Source: JAHECE01 sp963780675
Lineage (GTDB): Bacteria; Actinomycetota; Actinomycetes; Actinomycetales; JAHECE01
Direction: 5' to 3'
Length of the DNA: 64,000 bases
NCBI GenBank assembly: GCA_963780675.1
Contig: CAWACR010000010.1
Span: forward strand, 1-64,000
This document shows, one piece after another, positions 49,301-57,007 of the stretch (position 1 is the first letter of the stretch; every line of letters begins with the position of its first letter). The notes beneath the pieces are model-generated. The model was not told the DNA's origin and ran no database searches. It saw only the letters and a list, made by a program, of their open reading frames with translations. A program made the translations under genes and the position numbers.

Positions 49301-49902
49301 TCGATGCCGTGGTCCATCAGCTCGACGTAGAAGTAGTCCTTGCCGAAGATGTCCCGGAGCTCTCCGGCGGCCCGCACCGCCTCCTCGTACTGGCCGAGGC
49401 GCAGCCGGGTCTGCACCTCGCCGGAGGGGCATCCGGTGGTCCCGATGAGCCCGCCGCCGTAGGTGTTCAGCAGCTCGCGGTCCATCCGCGGCCACTTGCC
49501 CCACTGCCCCTCGAGCGAGGCGCGCGAGGCCATCCGGAAGAGGTTGTGCATCCCCGCCGTGGTCCGCGCCCACATCGTCAGGTGGGTGTAGGCCCCACCG
49601 CCCGAGAGGTCGTCCGCGCGCTGGCCGGCCTCACCCCAGTGCACCCGGGTGCGGTCGAAGCGGCTGGTTCCCGGCGTCACGTACGCCTCGATACCGATGA
49701 CGGGCTTGACGCCGTGGGCGCGGGCCTTGGACCAGAAGTCGAACGCGCCGAAGAGGTAGCCGTGGTCGGAGATACCCAGGGCCGGTTGTTCCAGCCGCGT
49801 CACCTCGTCGAACAGGTCGTCGAGCCGCGCAGCGCCGTCGAGCATGGAGTACTCGGTGTGAGCGTGGAGGTGAACGAAGCTCTTCACTCCGTCCGCGGCC
49901 AT
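46357..49902 (-). CDS. dnaE: DNA polymerase III subunit alpha
   Basis: 1181 residues, the replicative polymerase (DnaE1 type). PHP domain at the N-terminus (FVHLHAHTEYSMLDGA, residues 9-24); palm with GPGRGSAAGS (376-385) and the catalytic aspartates in PDVDVDF (418 and 420); thumb/fingers YAFNKAHSAAYG; helix-hairpin-helix and OB domain (AIAGLVTSLQRKMSKQGNAWA). Reads in one frame. ATG at 49900-49902 with TAGACT seven bases upstream. It lies at the end of the cell-division cluster, transcribed alone. Confidence 0.98.
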   Translation of the reverse strand: MAADGVKSFVHLHAHTEYSMLDGAARLDDLFDEVTRLEQPALGISDHGYLFGAFDFWSKARAHGVKPVIGIEAYVTPGTSRFDRTRVHWGEAGQRADDLSGGGAYTHLTMWARTTAGMHNLFRMASRASLEGQWGKWPRMDRELLNTYGGGLIGTTGCPSGEVQTRLRLGQYEEAVRAAGELRDIFGKDYFYVELMDHGIEIERRVTRDLVRIAKAIDAPFLATNDSHYTREGDSHAHEVLLAVQSGSTLADPDRFHFDGNSYYLRSSEDMRRTFAEFPGACDNTLVVAGQCDVEFTTDVNYMPRFPVPPGEDENSWFVKEVDAGLQRRYAGAVPDAVREQAVYETGVITSLGFAGYFLVVADFINWAKSQGIRVGPGRGSAAGSMASYAMGITELDPLEHGLIFERFLNPERVSWPDVDVDFDERRRGEVIRYVTEKYGDDRVAQIVTYGTIKAKQALKDASRVLGFPFAMGEKLTKAMPPAVMGKDISLTGMYDEKNDRYAEAEEFRQVVADDPDAQRVLETARGLENLKRQWGVHAAGVIMSSEPLIDIIPIMKRPQDGAIITQFDQPTCESLGLIKMDFLGLRNLTILDDALVNIVANGKPAIAVETLPLDDAPTYELLGRGDTLGVFQLDGGPMRALLRQMRPDTFEDISAVIALYRPGPMGMNSHTNYALRKNGLQKVEPIHPELAEPLEEIVGLTHGLIVYQEQVQRAAQKLAGYSLGQADLLRRAMGKKKKEILDKEFVPFEAGMRERGYSDAAIKAVWDTLVPFAGYAFNKAHSAAYGVVSYWTAYLKANYPTEYMAALLTSVRDDKDKSALYLAECRRMGITVLPPDVNASAGTFTAVGEDIRFGLTAIRNVGANVVDAIIAARTQKGAFTSFTDFLDKVPAVVCNKRTIESLVKAGAFDTLGRSRRALVLVHEQAVDSVVDLKRNEALGQFDLFASLGADLMADAAPSFALEIPDLPEWDKSELLAFERQMLGLYVSDHPLQGLEQVLGRAADCSIAALLGDDARPDGSTVAIAGLVTSLQRKMSKQGNAWAIATIEDLDGSMDVLFFGETYLAYSTMLAQDVVVVVRGRIRKRDDGIQLQVTEMSLPDLSSTQDAPVTLTLATNRCTAPVVEGLKSILTNHPGMTEVRLRLTSPDRVKVLRLEDGFRVTPSPALFGDLKALLGSGCLLS

Positions 49903-49909
49903 GCGGGAG

Positions 49910-49915
49910 AGTCTA
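49910..49915 (-). promoter_or_regulatory. Predicted -10 of a leaderless dnaE promoter
   Basis: Minus strand TAGACT, seven bases before the ATG of dnaE, no Shine-Dalgarno in between. Confidence 0.5.
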
Positions 49916-49938
49916 GATCGGGGGGACGACAGCTCCCG

Positions 49939-50442
49939 TCAGGGCCCCGTGACCGCCTTGACGGCGTCCCGGTGCCAGATCCCGGCGTCCAGGTAGCGCT
50001 CCTGCCCGACGACGTAGCCCACGTCCTGGTAGAAGCCCACCGCCTGCTCCTGCGCGCTCAGCTCGATGCGCACGCGGCGCCCTCCTCCGGGGAGGGCCTC
50101 CGCGAAGTCGGCGACCGCGATCGCCTCGAGCGCCCGCATGATCGCCGCCCCGACACCCAGGCCGCGGATCGTTCGGCGGACCGCGACGCGCCCGATGTGC
50201 ACCACTCCGGGGTGCGCCGGGTCCGTCAGCAGACGTCCCGTGCCGACGACGGCGCCGTCCACCTCGGCGAGCACGTGCAGCGTCGTCGGGCTCGTGTCGG
50301 CCGCGTCGACCTCTTCCTCGACGGGCACCCGCTGCTCGTGGACGAAGACCTCGAACCTGACGGCCCACGCCGCCTCGAGGTCCTCCCGCGTGACGACGCG
50401 GCGGACCGTCACCTCGGTGGGCCGGGCGCCGTCGGCCGTCAT
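49939..50442 (-). CDS. GNAT family N-acetyltransferase
   Basis: 167 residues. The acetyl-CoA pyrophosphate loop is RTIRGLGVGAAIMRALE (about 90-106), and the strand before it (HIGRVAVR) and after it (RIELSAQEQAVGFYQDVGY) complete the GNAT core. FEVFVHEQRVPVEEEVD at the N-terminus is typical of the ElaA-like subgroup. Substrate unknown. The ATG overlaps the rluD stop (ATGA), so it ends the lspA-rluD operon. Confidence 0.87.
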   Translation of the reverse strand: MTADGARPTEVTVRRVVTREDLEAAWAVRFEVFVHEQRVPVEEEVDAADTSPTTLHVLAEVDGAVVGTGRLLTDPAHPGVVHIGRVAVRRTIRGLGVGAAIMRALEAIAVADFAEALPGGGRRVRIELSAQEQAVGFYQDVGYVVGQERYLDAGIWHRDAVKAVTGP

Positions 50443-51365
50443 GACGCGCGCAGCACGTCGAGCGCGTGCTGGAGGTCGTCCGGGTAGTCGCTGCTGAACT
50501 CGACCCACTCCCCGTGACCCGGGTGCGGGAAGCCGAGGCGGACGGCGTGCAGCCACTGCCGGGTCAGCCCGAGGCGTGCTGCCAGCGTCGGGTCCGCCCC
50601 GTAGGTGACGTCTCCCACGCACGGGTGGCGCAGGGCCGCCATGTGGACACGGATCTGGTGCGTGCGCCCCGTCTCGAGGTGGATCTCGAGGAGCGACGCC
50701 CCCCGCATCGCCTCGAGCGTCGCGTAGTGCGTGACGGACGGGCGCCCGTCGGCGACCACCGCCCACTTGTAGTCAGCGGTCGGGTGGCGCCCGATGGGGG
50801 CGTCGACCGTGCCGGCGGAGGGATCCGGGTGGCCCTGCACCAGCGCGTGGTAGATCTTCTCGGGCGTCCGGTCCCGGAAGGCCTGCTTCAGCCGGGAGTA
50901 GGCCCGCTCGCTCTTGGCGACGACCATGAGGCCGGAGGTCCCGACGTCGAGGCGGTGCACCACACCCTGGCGCTCGGCCGCGCCCGACGTCGCGACGCGG
51001 TACCCCGCGGCGGCCAGGCCCCCGATGACGGTGGGGCCGGACCACCCCGGACTCGGGTGCGCCGCCACGCCCACGGGCTTGTCCACGACGACAAGATCCA
51101 CGTCGTCGTAGACCACGCGGAGGCCCGGCGCCGCCACCGGCGCGGGCGACGGCGCGGCCGTCACGTCCGGGAGCTCGACCTCCAACCAGGAGTCGGCCAC
51201 CAGCCTGTCGGACTTGCCGACCGGACGGCCGTCCACCCGCACGGCCCCGGACTCGGCGAGCTCGGCGGCACGGGTGCGCGACAGGCCCAGCAGGCGCCCG
51301 AGGGCGGCGTCGACCCGCTCCCCGGCGAGCCCCTCCGGGACCGGCAGGGCCCTCGACTCAGGCAT
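50439..51365 (-). CDS. rluD: RluA/RluD-family pseudouridine synthase
   Basis: 308 residues. An S4 RNA-binding domain at the N-terminus (ERVDAALGRLLGLSRTRAAELAE split over 15-37) precedes the synthase domain with the catalytic Asp in HRLDVGTSGLMVVAKS (near 158). GRTHQIRVHMA is the second family signature. It modifies helix 69 uridines of 23S rRNA in the type enzyme; the exact targets here are inferred. Overlaps lspA by eight bases. Confidence 0.93.
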   Translation of the reverse strand: MPESRALPVPEGLAGERVDAALGRLLGLSRTRAAELAESGAVRVDGRPVGKSDRLVADSWLEVELPDVTAAPSPAPVAAPGLRVVYDDVDLVVVDKPVGVAAHPSPGWSGPTVIGGLAAAGYRVATSGAAERQGVVHRLDVGTSGLMVVAKSERAYSRLKQAFRDRTPEKIYHALVQGHPDPSAGTVDAPIGRHPTADYKWAVVADGRPSVTHYATLEAMRGASLLEIHLETGRTHQIRVHMAALRHPCVGDVTYGADPTLAARLGLTRQWLHAVRLGFPHPGHGEWVEFSSDYPDDLQHALDVLRAS

Positions 51366-51981
51366 TGCCGGCATCCTCGGCGGCGGCCTCCTCGGAGGCG
51401 GAGCCATCGGCAGCGGGGGCCTCGGCGCGGTGGCCGCGGTCCTCCCGCGAGCCGTCCACGCCGATACCCCGGAAGGCAAGCCAGCCGATGAGGACGGCGG
51501 CCGTCACGATGGCGATGTCGGCGACGTTTCCGACGAAGAAGCCGCCGTAGTCGATGAAGTCGATCACGTGCCCGCGGGCGAAACCCGGCGGCCGGAAGAG
51601 CCGGTCGAGCAGGTTGCCGATCGCACCACCGAGAAGGAGGCCCAGAGCCACCGCCCACGTGCGGGAACCGAGGTGCCGGGCCACCCGGACGACCACGACG
51701 ACGACGCCCACCGCGATGAGCGTGAACACCCACGTCATGCCGGTGGCGAACGAGAACGCCGCACCGGGGTTGAAGACGAGGCTCAGCGAGAGGAAGCCGC
51801 CGGGAAGGGGGATCGACTCCCCCGGCGTCAGGCGCGCCAGGGCGAGCTGCTTCGTGACGAGGTCCGCCACCAGGACCCCGACGGCGACCGCCGCGAGGGC
51901 GACCACGTGCGTCCGCCGGCCGGCGCCGGCGACCGCGAAGCGGCCCTCGGCGGTGTCGGGCTCGGGCGGCGGGGTCGTCAT
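51358..51981 (-). CDS. lspA: Lipoprotein signal peptidase (signal peptidase II)
   Basis: 207 residues with four membrane segments. The catalytic aspartates are in GGAIGNLLDRL and VGNVADIAIV, the two conserved family blocks. It cleaves prolipoproteins such as the SsuA-like protein in this window. A 30-residue Ala/Glu/Asp-rich tail follows the last helix. The start at 51981 is chosen because the frame further upstream lies in the terminator region. Confidence 0.94.
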   Translation of the reverse strand: MTTPPPEPDTAEGRFAVAGAGRRTHVVALAAVAVGVLVADLVTKQLALARLTPGESIPLPGGFLSLSLVFNPGAAFSFATGMTWVFTLIAVGVVVVVVRVARHLGSRTWAVALGLLLGGAIGNLLDRLFRPPGFARGHVIDFIDYGGFFVGNVADIAIVTAAVLIGWLAFRGIGVDGSREDRGHRAEAPAADGSASEEAAAEDAGNA

Positions 51982-52011
51982 GTCGGCAGGCTCCTGGTGC
52001 TGCTCACACCA

Positions 52012-52041
52012 CGACGGCGGACCCGGTGGGGTCCGCCGTCG
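52012..52041 (-). terminator. Strong hairpin after wag31
   Basis: Perfect 13-bp stem (52012-52024 with 52029-52041) and a four-base loop, flanked by an outer CACACC/GGTGTG pair. It starts 25 bases after the wag31 stop. No T-run, as often in actinobacteria. It would end the division cluster transcript before lspA. Confidence 0.65.
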
Positions 52042-52066
52042 GAGAGGTGTGACGCTGTGTGATCGA

Positions 52067-52672
52067 TCAGCGAACCGGCGGGAGGGTGGCGTTGCTGCCA
52101 CGGCCCTCGACGTCGTTGAGGAGACCCTCGAGGTAGCTCTTGAGGCGCGTGCGGTAGTCGCGCTCGAAGCCGCGGAGCTCGTCGATCTTCCGCTCGAGGA
52201 GCGCCCGCTCCTGCTCGAGCTGGCCGAGCGTCCGGTTCTTCTGGTCCTCCGCCTCGCGAACCATGCGCTCCGCGTTGGCGCGGGCCTCGCCGACGATCCG
52301 GTCGCCCTCGGCCTGGCCGTTGCTCACGTACTCGTCGTGCACCTTCTGGGCGAGCGCGAGCATGCTGGCGGCCGACTGGGGCTCGCTCTGCGGCTCGGGC
52401 GCGACCTCGGGCTCGGGGGCCGGCTGAGGCTCGGGGGCCGGCGCGGGTGCCGGGGCCGGGGTCGGGACGACCTCGCCGCCGGAGAGCTGCGCGACACGGG
52501 CCTCCGAGGCCGCGAGCTTGGCCTTGAGCTCCTCGTTCTCGGCCTGGACCACGCGCAGCGTGTTGACGACCTCGTCAAGGAAGTCGTCGACCTCGTCCTG
52601 GTCGTAGCCCTCGCGGAACTTCGTCGGCTGGAACTTCTTGTTGAGGACGTCGTCTGCCGTGAGCAGCGCCAT
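52067..52672 (-). CDS. wag31: DivIVA domain cell-pole protein Wag31
   Basis: 201 residues from the ATG at 52672, which has GAGGTG six bases upstream; the GTG nine bases earlier overlaps that site. The N-terminal DivIVA motif (LLTADDVLNKKFQPTKFREGYD) binds negatively curved membrane; a first coiled coil (about 35-65), a Pro/Ala/Glu linker (about 70-100), and a second long coiled coil (about 105-185) follow. It directs polar wall growth in actinobacteria. Confidence 0.95.
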   Translation of the reverse strand: MALLTADDVLNKKFQPTKFREGYDQDEVDDFLDEVVNTLRVVQAENEELKAKLAASEARVAQLSGGEVVPTPAPAPAPAPEPQPAPEPEVAPEPQSEPQSAASMLALAQKVHDEYVSNGQAEGDRIVGEARANAERMVREAEDQKNRTLGQLEQERALLERKIDELRGFERDYRTRLKSYLEGLLNDVEGRGSNATLPPVR

Positions 52673-52804
52673 TGTCGTCACCTCGGTGTGTGTACGGGCC
52701 GATCGTGGACGGAGGTGTCACCGATCATGGTGTCACCGTAGCGGACGGGTTGCCCGCTTGAGCCGCGCCACCCCGCTCGAGCAGCGGCGCGGCACGGGCA
52801 ATTC

Positions 52805-53098
52805 TCACAGGCTCGCAAGGGATCGGGCGAGCCCCATCGCGAACCATAGGACAAACATCAAGACCATGAATCCCAGGTCCAGCTGGACGCCGCCGAACCG
52901 GATCGGCGGGATCACGCGGCGCAGCAGACGCAAGGGCGGATCCGTGACCGTGTACACGGATTCCGCGACCACGAGCACCAGCCCTCGCGGCCGCCAGTCG
53001 CGGGCGAACAACTGGATCCAGTCGAAGACCAGCCGGAGCAGCAGGACGACGACGTAGACCAGGAGCGCCAGGTAGACGGCCCCGAAGAACCACTGCAC
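52805..53098 (-). CDS. YggT family membrane protein
   Basis: 97 residues with two hydrophobic helices (VYLALLVYVVVLLLRLVF and LGFMVLMFVLWFAMGLA) joined by the conserved DPPLRLLRRVIPP segment. Location between sepF and wag31 is conserved in Gram-positives and links it to division. Function unknown. GTG at 53096-53098. Confidence 0.9.
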   Translation of the reverse strand: MQWFFGAVYLALLVYVVVLLLRLVFDWIQLFARDWRPRGLVLVVAESVYTVTDPPLRLLRRVIPPIRFGGVQLDLGFMVLMFVLWFAMGLARSLASL

Positions 53099-53104
53099 GC
53101 GTTC

Positions 53105-53569
53105 TCAGCTCTGGTTGTAGAAGGCCGACGACGCCGGCGGGACCGCGCGCTCGGGCGTCGCGATCTCGACCGTGGCGGGCGAGAGCAGGAAGACCTTGCT
53201 CGTCACGCGCTCGATCGCACCCCTCAAACCGAACACGATCCCTGCGGAGAAGTCGACCAGGCGCTTGGCGTCGGCGTCGTTCATCTCGCTGAGGTTCATG
53301 ATGACGGGGGTCCCGGAGCGGAACGCCTCCCCGATGACCTTCGCGTCGTTGTAGCTGCGCGGGTGGACCGTGGTGATCCGGCGCAGGTCGCCCGCCACGC
53401 CCCGCGAGATGGGGGTCACCTGGGCGTTCCGTTCGGGCACGGCCACTGGTGCCACCTCCTCGTACTCGGGCTGCTCGACGATCTCGTCGACGTAGTCCAT
53501 CTGCCCCTCGGGGTTCTCGCCCTCGGCGAGCCCGAGGTACAGCATCGTCTTGCGCAGCGCTCCGGCCAT
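53105..53569 (-). CDS. sepF: Cell division protein SepF
   Basis: 154 residues. An N-terminal membrane-targeting helix (MAGALRKTMLYLGL), an acidic linker, then the SepF core with RSYNDAKVIGEAFRSGTPVIMNL and DADAKRLVDFSAGIVFGL. It anchors FtsZ to the membrane and is needed in actinobacteria, which lack FtsA. No yggS gene lies between pgeF and sepF, where many relatives have one. Confidence 0.95.
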   Translation of the reverse strand: MAGALRKTMLYLGLAEGENPEGQMDYVDEIVEQPEYEEVAPVAVPERNAQVTPISRGVAGDLRRITTVHPRSYNDAKVIGEAFRSGTPVIMNLSEMNDADAKRLVDFSAGIVFGLRGAIERVTSKVFLLSPATVEIATPERAVPPASSAFYNQS

Positions 53570-53631
53570 CTGTGCTCCTGGTGCGTGGGGTGAGCCTTCG
53601 TCAGGGACGCTAGACCAGCAGCGACGCTCGA

Positions 53632-54393
53632 TCAGTCAGGCGGGTGCGGCGTGTCGCGCCCGCGAAGGACGACCACGCCGGCGAACCGGCCCGTGACACC
53701 GTCACGTCGGTACGAGAAGAAGCGCTCGTCCTCGAGGGTGCACACGCCTGCGAGCTCGACGGACCGCACCCCTGCCTGCGCCAGCTGCGCGACGGCCCCG
53801 GCGGCCAGGTCGAGCCCTGCGGTGCCCCGGGACGTCGTGCTGATCGACTCGGGCACGACGGCGACCACCTCGGCCTGGACGACCTCGCCCACCTCGTAGC
53901 AGGAACCGCAGATCGCGGGCCCGACGTAGGCGTGGATGGCCTCGGGTCGCGCGCCGAGCGCCCTCATGGCCTCGACCGTGGCGGGGACGACGCCGAGCGC
54001 GAGGCCGCGACGGCCGGCGTGCGCCGCGCCGACGACGCCGGCCCCCGCGTCCGCCAGGAGAATGGGCAGGCAGTCCGCCACCATGACCGCGAGGCCCACC
54101 CCGGGCAGGGTGGAGACGAGAGCGTCGCCGTCCACGGCGTCGGACACCGTCCCGGGTGCCGCCGGCGCGGCGTCCACCACCACGACGTGCGCGCCATGGA
54201 CCTGGTTGAGGTAGGTCACGGGCGCGCCGAGCCGCCGGGCGACCCGGTCGCGGTTCACCGCGACGTGCGTGGGGTCGTCCCCCACGTGGAGACCGAGGTC
54301 GAGCGAGGCGTACGACCCCCTGCTCAGACCACCGGCCCGGGTGGTGACCAGTGCGGTCACCCCCGGGCCGAGGTCGGCGTCGAGCACGATCAT
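53632..54393 (-). CDS. pgeF: Polyphenol oxidase family / peptidoglycan editing factor PgeF
   Basis: 253 residues of the YfiH/YlmD laccase-domain family. The metal/active-site residues are visible: NQVHGAHVVVVD (His), MVADCLPILLAD (Cys), AHAGRRGL (His) and GPAICGSCYEVG. YfiH removes wrongly placed Ser from peptidoglycan stem peptides and also acts as a purine nucleoside enzyme in family members. It follows ftsZ by 15 bases. Confidence 0.9.
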   Translation of the reverse strand: MIVLDADLGPGVTALVTTRAGGLSRGSYASLDLGLHVGDDPTHVAVNRDRVARRLGAPVTYLNQVHGAHVVVVDAAPAAPGTVSDAVDGDALVSTLPGVGLAVMVADCLPILLADAGAGVVGAAHAGRRGLALGVVPATVEAMRALGARPEAIHAYVGPAICGSCYEVGEVVQAEVVAVVPESISTTSRGTAGLDLAAGAVAQLAQAGVRSVELAGVCTLEDERFFSYRRDGVTGRFAGVVVLRGRDTPHPPD

Positions 54394-54408
54394 CCGGATC
54401 TGTTCGGC

Positions 54409-55662
54409 CTACTTCAGGAAGTCCGGGATGTCGAGGTCGTCCTCGACGCGCCGCGGGCGCGGCGGAGCCTCGTCGAAGATGCGCGGCACCTGCAGCGGGG
54501 CGGGCTGGGCGGCGGGGGCCGACTCCTCGGCGACGTGGTTGACGTAGGCCGGAACGGCCTCACGCACGGGGACCGGGGCACCGACCGGCGCCTGCGACAC
54601 GCGCTCGCCCCGGTGGTTGCCGTAGGGCTCCGGCTGCGACACGGGAGCGGCGGGGGCCGCGGAGCGCGCCGGGGCGACCTGACCGACACCGCGGCCTGCC
54701 GGCCTGGTGACCGGAGGCTGGTTGTCGAACCCGGCGGCGATCACCGTCACGCGCACCTCGTCGCCGAGGGCGTCGTCGATGACCGCACCGAAGATGATGT
54801 TGGCCTCGGGGTGGGCAGCCTCCTGGACGAGGCGAGCGGCCTCGTGGATCTCGAAGAGACCCAGGTCGCTGCCCCCCTGGATGCTGAGCAGCACGCCGTG
54901 GGCGCCGTCGATGCTCGCCTCGAGAAGCGGCGAGGAGATCGCCAGCTCCGCCGCCTGGACGGCGCGGTCCTCGCCCCGCGAGGAGCCGATGCCCATGAGG
55001 GCGCTGCCGGCACCCTGCATCACGGACTTGACGTCCGCGAAGTCGAGGTTGATCAGCCCCGGCGTGGTGATCAGGTCGGTGATGCCCTGGACACCGGACA
55101 GGAGCACCTGATCGGCGGAGCGGAACGCGTCGAGGACGGAGACGTTCCGGTCGCTGATCGACAGCAGCCGGTCGTTCGGGATGACGATGAGGGTGTCGAC
55201 CTCGGCGCGCAGCGAGTCGATGCCGCTCTCCGCCTGGTTCTGACGACGCCGTCCCTCGAACGTGAACGGCCGGGTGACCACACCGATGGTGAGGGCGCCC
55301 ATCGACTTGGCGATCCGCGCCACGACGGGCGCGCCACCCGTGCCCGTGCCGCCACCCTCGCCGGCCGTCACGAAGACCATGTCCGCGCCGCGCAGGACCT
55401 CTTCGATCTCCTCGGAGTGGTCCTCGGCGGCCTTGCGCCCGACCTCCGGGTCGGCGCCTGCCCCCAGACCACGGGTGAGCTCGCGACCGACGTCGAGCTT
55501 GACGTCCGCATCGCTCATGAGCAGGGCCTGCGCGTCGGTGTTCACCGCGATGAACTCCACGCCCTTGAGCCCCACGTCGATCATCCGGTTGACGGCGTTG
55601 ACACCGCCGCCACCGATGCCGACAACCTTGATGACCGCCAGGTAGTTCTGCGGTGCCGCCAC
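54409..55662 (-). CDS. ftsZ: Cell division protein FtsZ
   Basis: 417 residues from GTG at 55662. GTP-binding glycines GIGGGGVNAVN, the tubulin signature GEGGGTGTGGAP, and the T7 loop NLDFADVKSVM are intact. A variable Pro/Ala linker of about 90 residues leads to the conserved C-terminal peptide DDLDIPDFLK, which binds SepF. An in-frame ATG 33 bases upstream is not conserved, and GAGGG lies before the GTG. Confidence 0.98.
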   Translation of the reverse strand: MAAPQNYLAVIKVVGIGGGGVNAVNRMIDVGLKGVEFIAVNTDAQALLMSDADVKLDVGRELTRGLGAGADPEVGRKAAEDHSEEIEEVLRGADMVFVTAGEGGGTGTGGAPVVARIAKSMGALTIGVVTRPFTFEGRRRQNQAESGIDSLRAEVDTLIVIPNDRLLSISDRNVSVLDAFRSADQVLLSGVQGITDLITTPGLINLDFADVKSVMQGAGSALMGIGSSRGEDRAVQAAELAISSPLLEASIDGAHGVLLSIQGGSDLGLFEIHEAARLVQEAAHPEANIIFGAVIDDALGDEVRVTVIAAGFDNQPPVTRPAGRGVGQVAPARSAAPAAPVSQPEPYGNHRGERVSQAPVGAPVPVREAVPAYVNHVAEESAPAAQPAPLQVPRIFDEAPPRPRRVEDDLDIPDFLK

Positions 55663-56038
55663 GTCGGTCCCTCTCGTCCTGTGGACAACTCTCAACCTCT
55701 ACCTGAGGGTGAGACTTATGTCATTTCCTTGCGGGCAGGACCGTAGGTCGGCACACCGGCAAGGGCAACGACATCCGGCGCGTGTCGGGGAAAACACCTC
55801 GCGCCACGCCGACGCACGGCCCCCCACCTGGCACGACGCCCCCACGACACGGCAGAACGTCACGTCCGTCGGCGTGTCGCGTCCCGAGCGGCCCCGCTCC
55901 ACGGGGATGGCACCGCAGGCGGGGCGACGGGCGGGCCCGACGTGGCCGGGCGGGGGCGGACGCGCAGGGACGGGGACTCCCCCGACGGACCACCGCGAGC
56001 GGCGCGGACCGGACCCGATCGAGCGACCGGGGAGATCC
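55663..56038 (-). other. ftsQ-ftsZ intergenic region
   Basis: 376 bases with no gene that I can support. The part nearest ftsZ is less GC-rich (about 55,680-55,740), including GACATAAGT and GGTAGAGGTTGAG on the minus strand, so a separate ftsZ promoter is likely here, but I cannot assign its -10 and -35. Confidence 0.5.
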
Positions 56039-57007
56039 TCAGCGCGTGACCGGCATCGTCGGAGCCGACACGTCGTACACGGATGCCGGGCGCTGCCGAA
56101 GAACCTCGAGCACGCGGATCTTGAGCGCCGGGGAGTCCGCGCTCCCCCACTCCACGCGGGCGCCGTCGGCCAGGCGGAAGTGCACCGTGTCCGCGGAAGA
56201 CGCGCCGGCGCCGGACACCTGGCCCAGCAGCTCCGGCGGGAGGGCACCGAGCACGGTCAGGACGGCGGACAGCGCGTCCGCGCTGCGCCCGCCGAGCGGG
56301 ATGTCGACCACGGGGAGCGCATCCGGCGCACGGTCGGCGACGGCGACCTGCACCCCCTCCGGGTCGAGGAACGCGAAGCCCTCGTCCCGGGCGACCACGG
56401 CGACCGGCTCCCGGGAGACGATCGCGACGTCGAGCCCGTTCGGCCACGCCCGGGCGACGTCCACGGACTTCACGCCGTTCAGCCTGCCGATCCTCGCCTC
56501 CAGGGCGGTGACGTCCAGCCGGGCGAGCGGTGTCCCGTCCTGCGCAGCGGCAAGGGCGGCGACGGCGGTCGGGTCGACCACCGTCCCGGTCCCCTCGATG
56601 CGGACGGCGTCGGGGTGCAGGGCCAGGACCGGCGACGCGAGGACCAGGTAGGCGACGCCGGCGACCACCACCGCGCCCGCGGCGAGCACGGCGACCCGCA
56701 CCCGCGTCAGGCGTCGGCGCGCCGCGAACCGCTCGGCGAGCCGCTCGCTGAAGGCACTCGTCACGGAGCCCGTGGTCACGGAGCCGGCGGCCACAGAGCC
56801 GCGGCAGCCCCCGCCGGGCCCCACCGGCTCGAGCGCCGCCCCGGTCGCGTCGCCGTCGCGTTCGGTCGCCTCGCCGGCCTCGCGGACCGCAAGCGTCGCG
56901 CGACCGCGAGGCGCCGCGTCGGCACGCACGCCCGCGCGGTCCCGCGGGACGGTGGCGCTCTCGGGTGAGGTGCCCAGGCTGAGGCGCGGGGGGCTCGGTG
57001 GCCTCAT
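56039..57007 (-). CDS. ftsQ: Cell division protein FtsQ
   Basis: 322 residues. A cytoplasmic N-terminus of about 100 residues, one membrane helix (VAVLAAGAVVVAGVAYLVL), a POTRA domain (VRIEGTGTVVDPTAVAAL, LARLDVTALEARIGRLNGV), and the FtsQ domain (PNGLDVAIVSREPVAVV). It links early and late division proteins. ATG overlaps the murC stop (ATGA). Confidence 0.92.
   Translation of the reverse strand: MRPPSPPRLSLGTSPESATVPRDRAGVRADAAPRGRATLAVREAGEATERDGDATGAALEPVGPGGGCRGSVAAGSVTTGSVTSAFSERLAERFAARRRLTRVRVAVLAAGAVVVAGVAYLVLASPVLALHPDAVRIEGTGTVVDPTAVAALAAAQDGTPLARLDVTALEARIGRLNGVKSVDVARAWPNGLDVAIVSREPVAVVARDEGFAFLDPEGVQVAVADRAPDALPVVDIPLGGRSADALSAVLTVLGALPPELLGQVSGAGASSADTVHFRLADGARVEWGSADSPALKIRVLEVLRQRPASVYDVSAPTMPVTR

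Noticed and set aside
46504..50487. A 1,327-codon open frame on the plus strand opposite dnaE, and similar long frames at 18443-20755 and 6281-8422
   Set aside because: They are mirror images of GC-rich genes with strong third-position bias, show no family motifs, and lie opposite well-supported genes.
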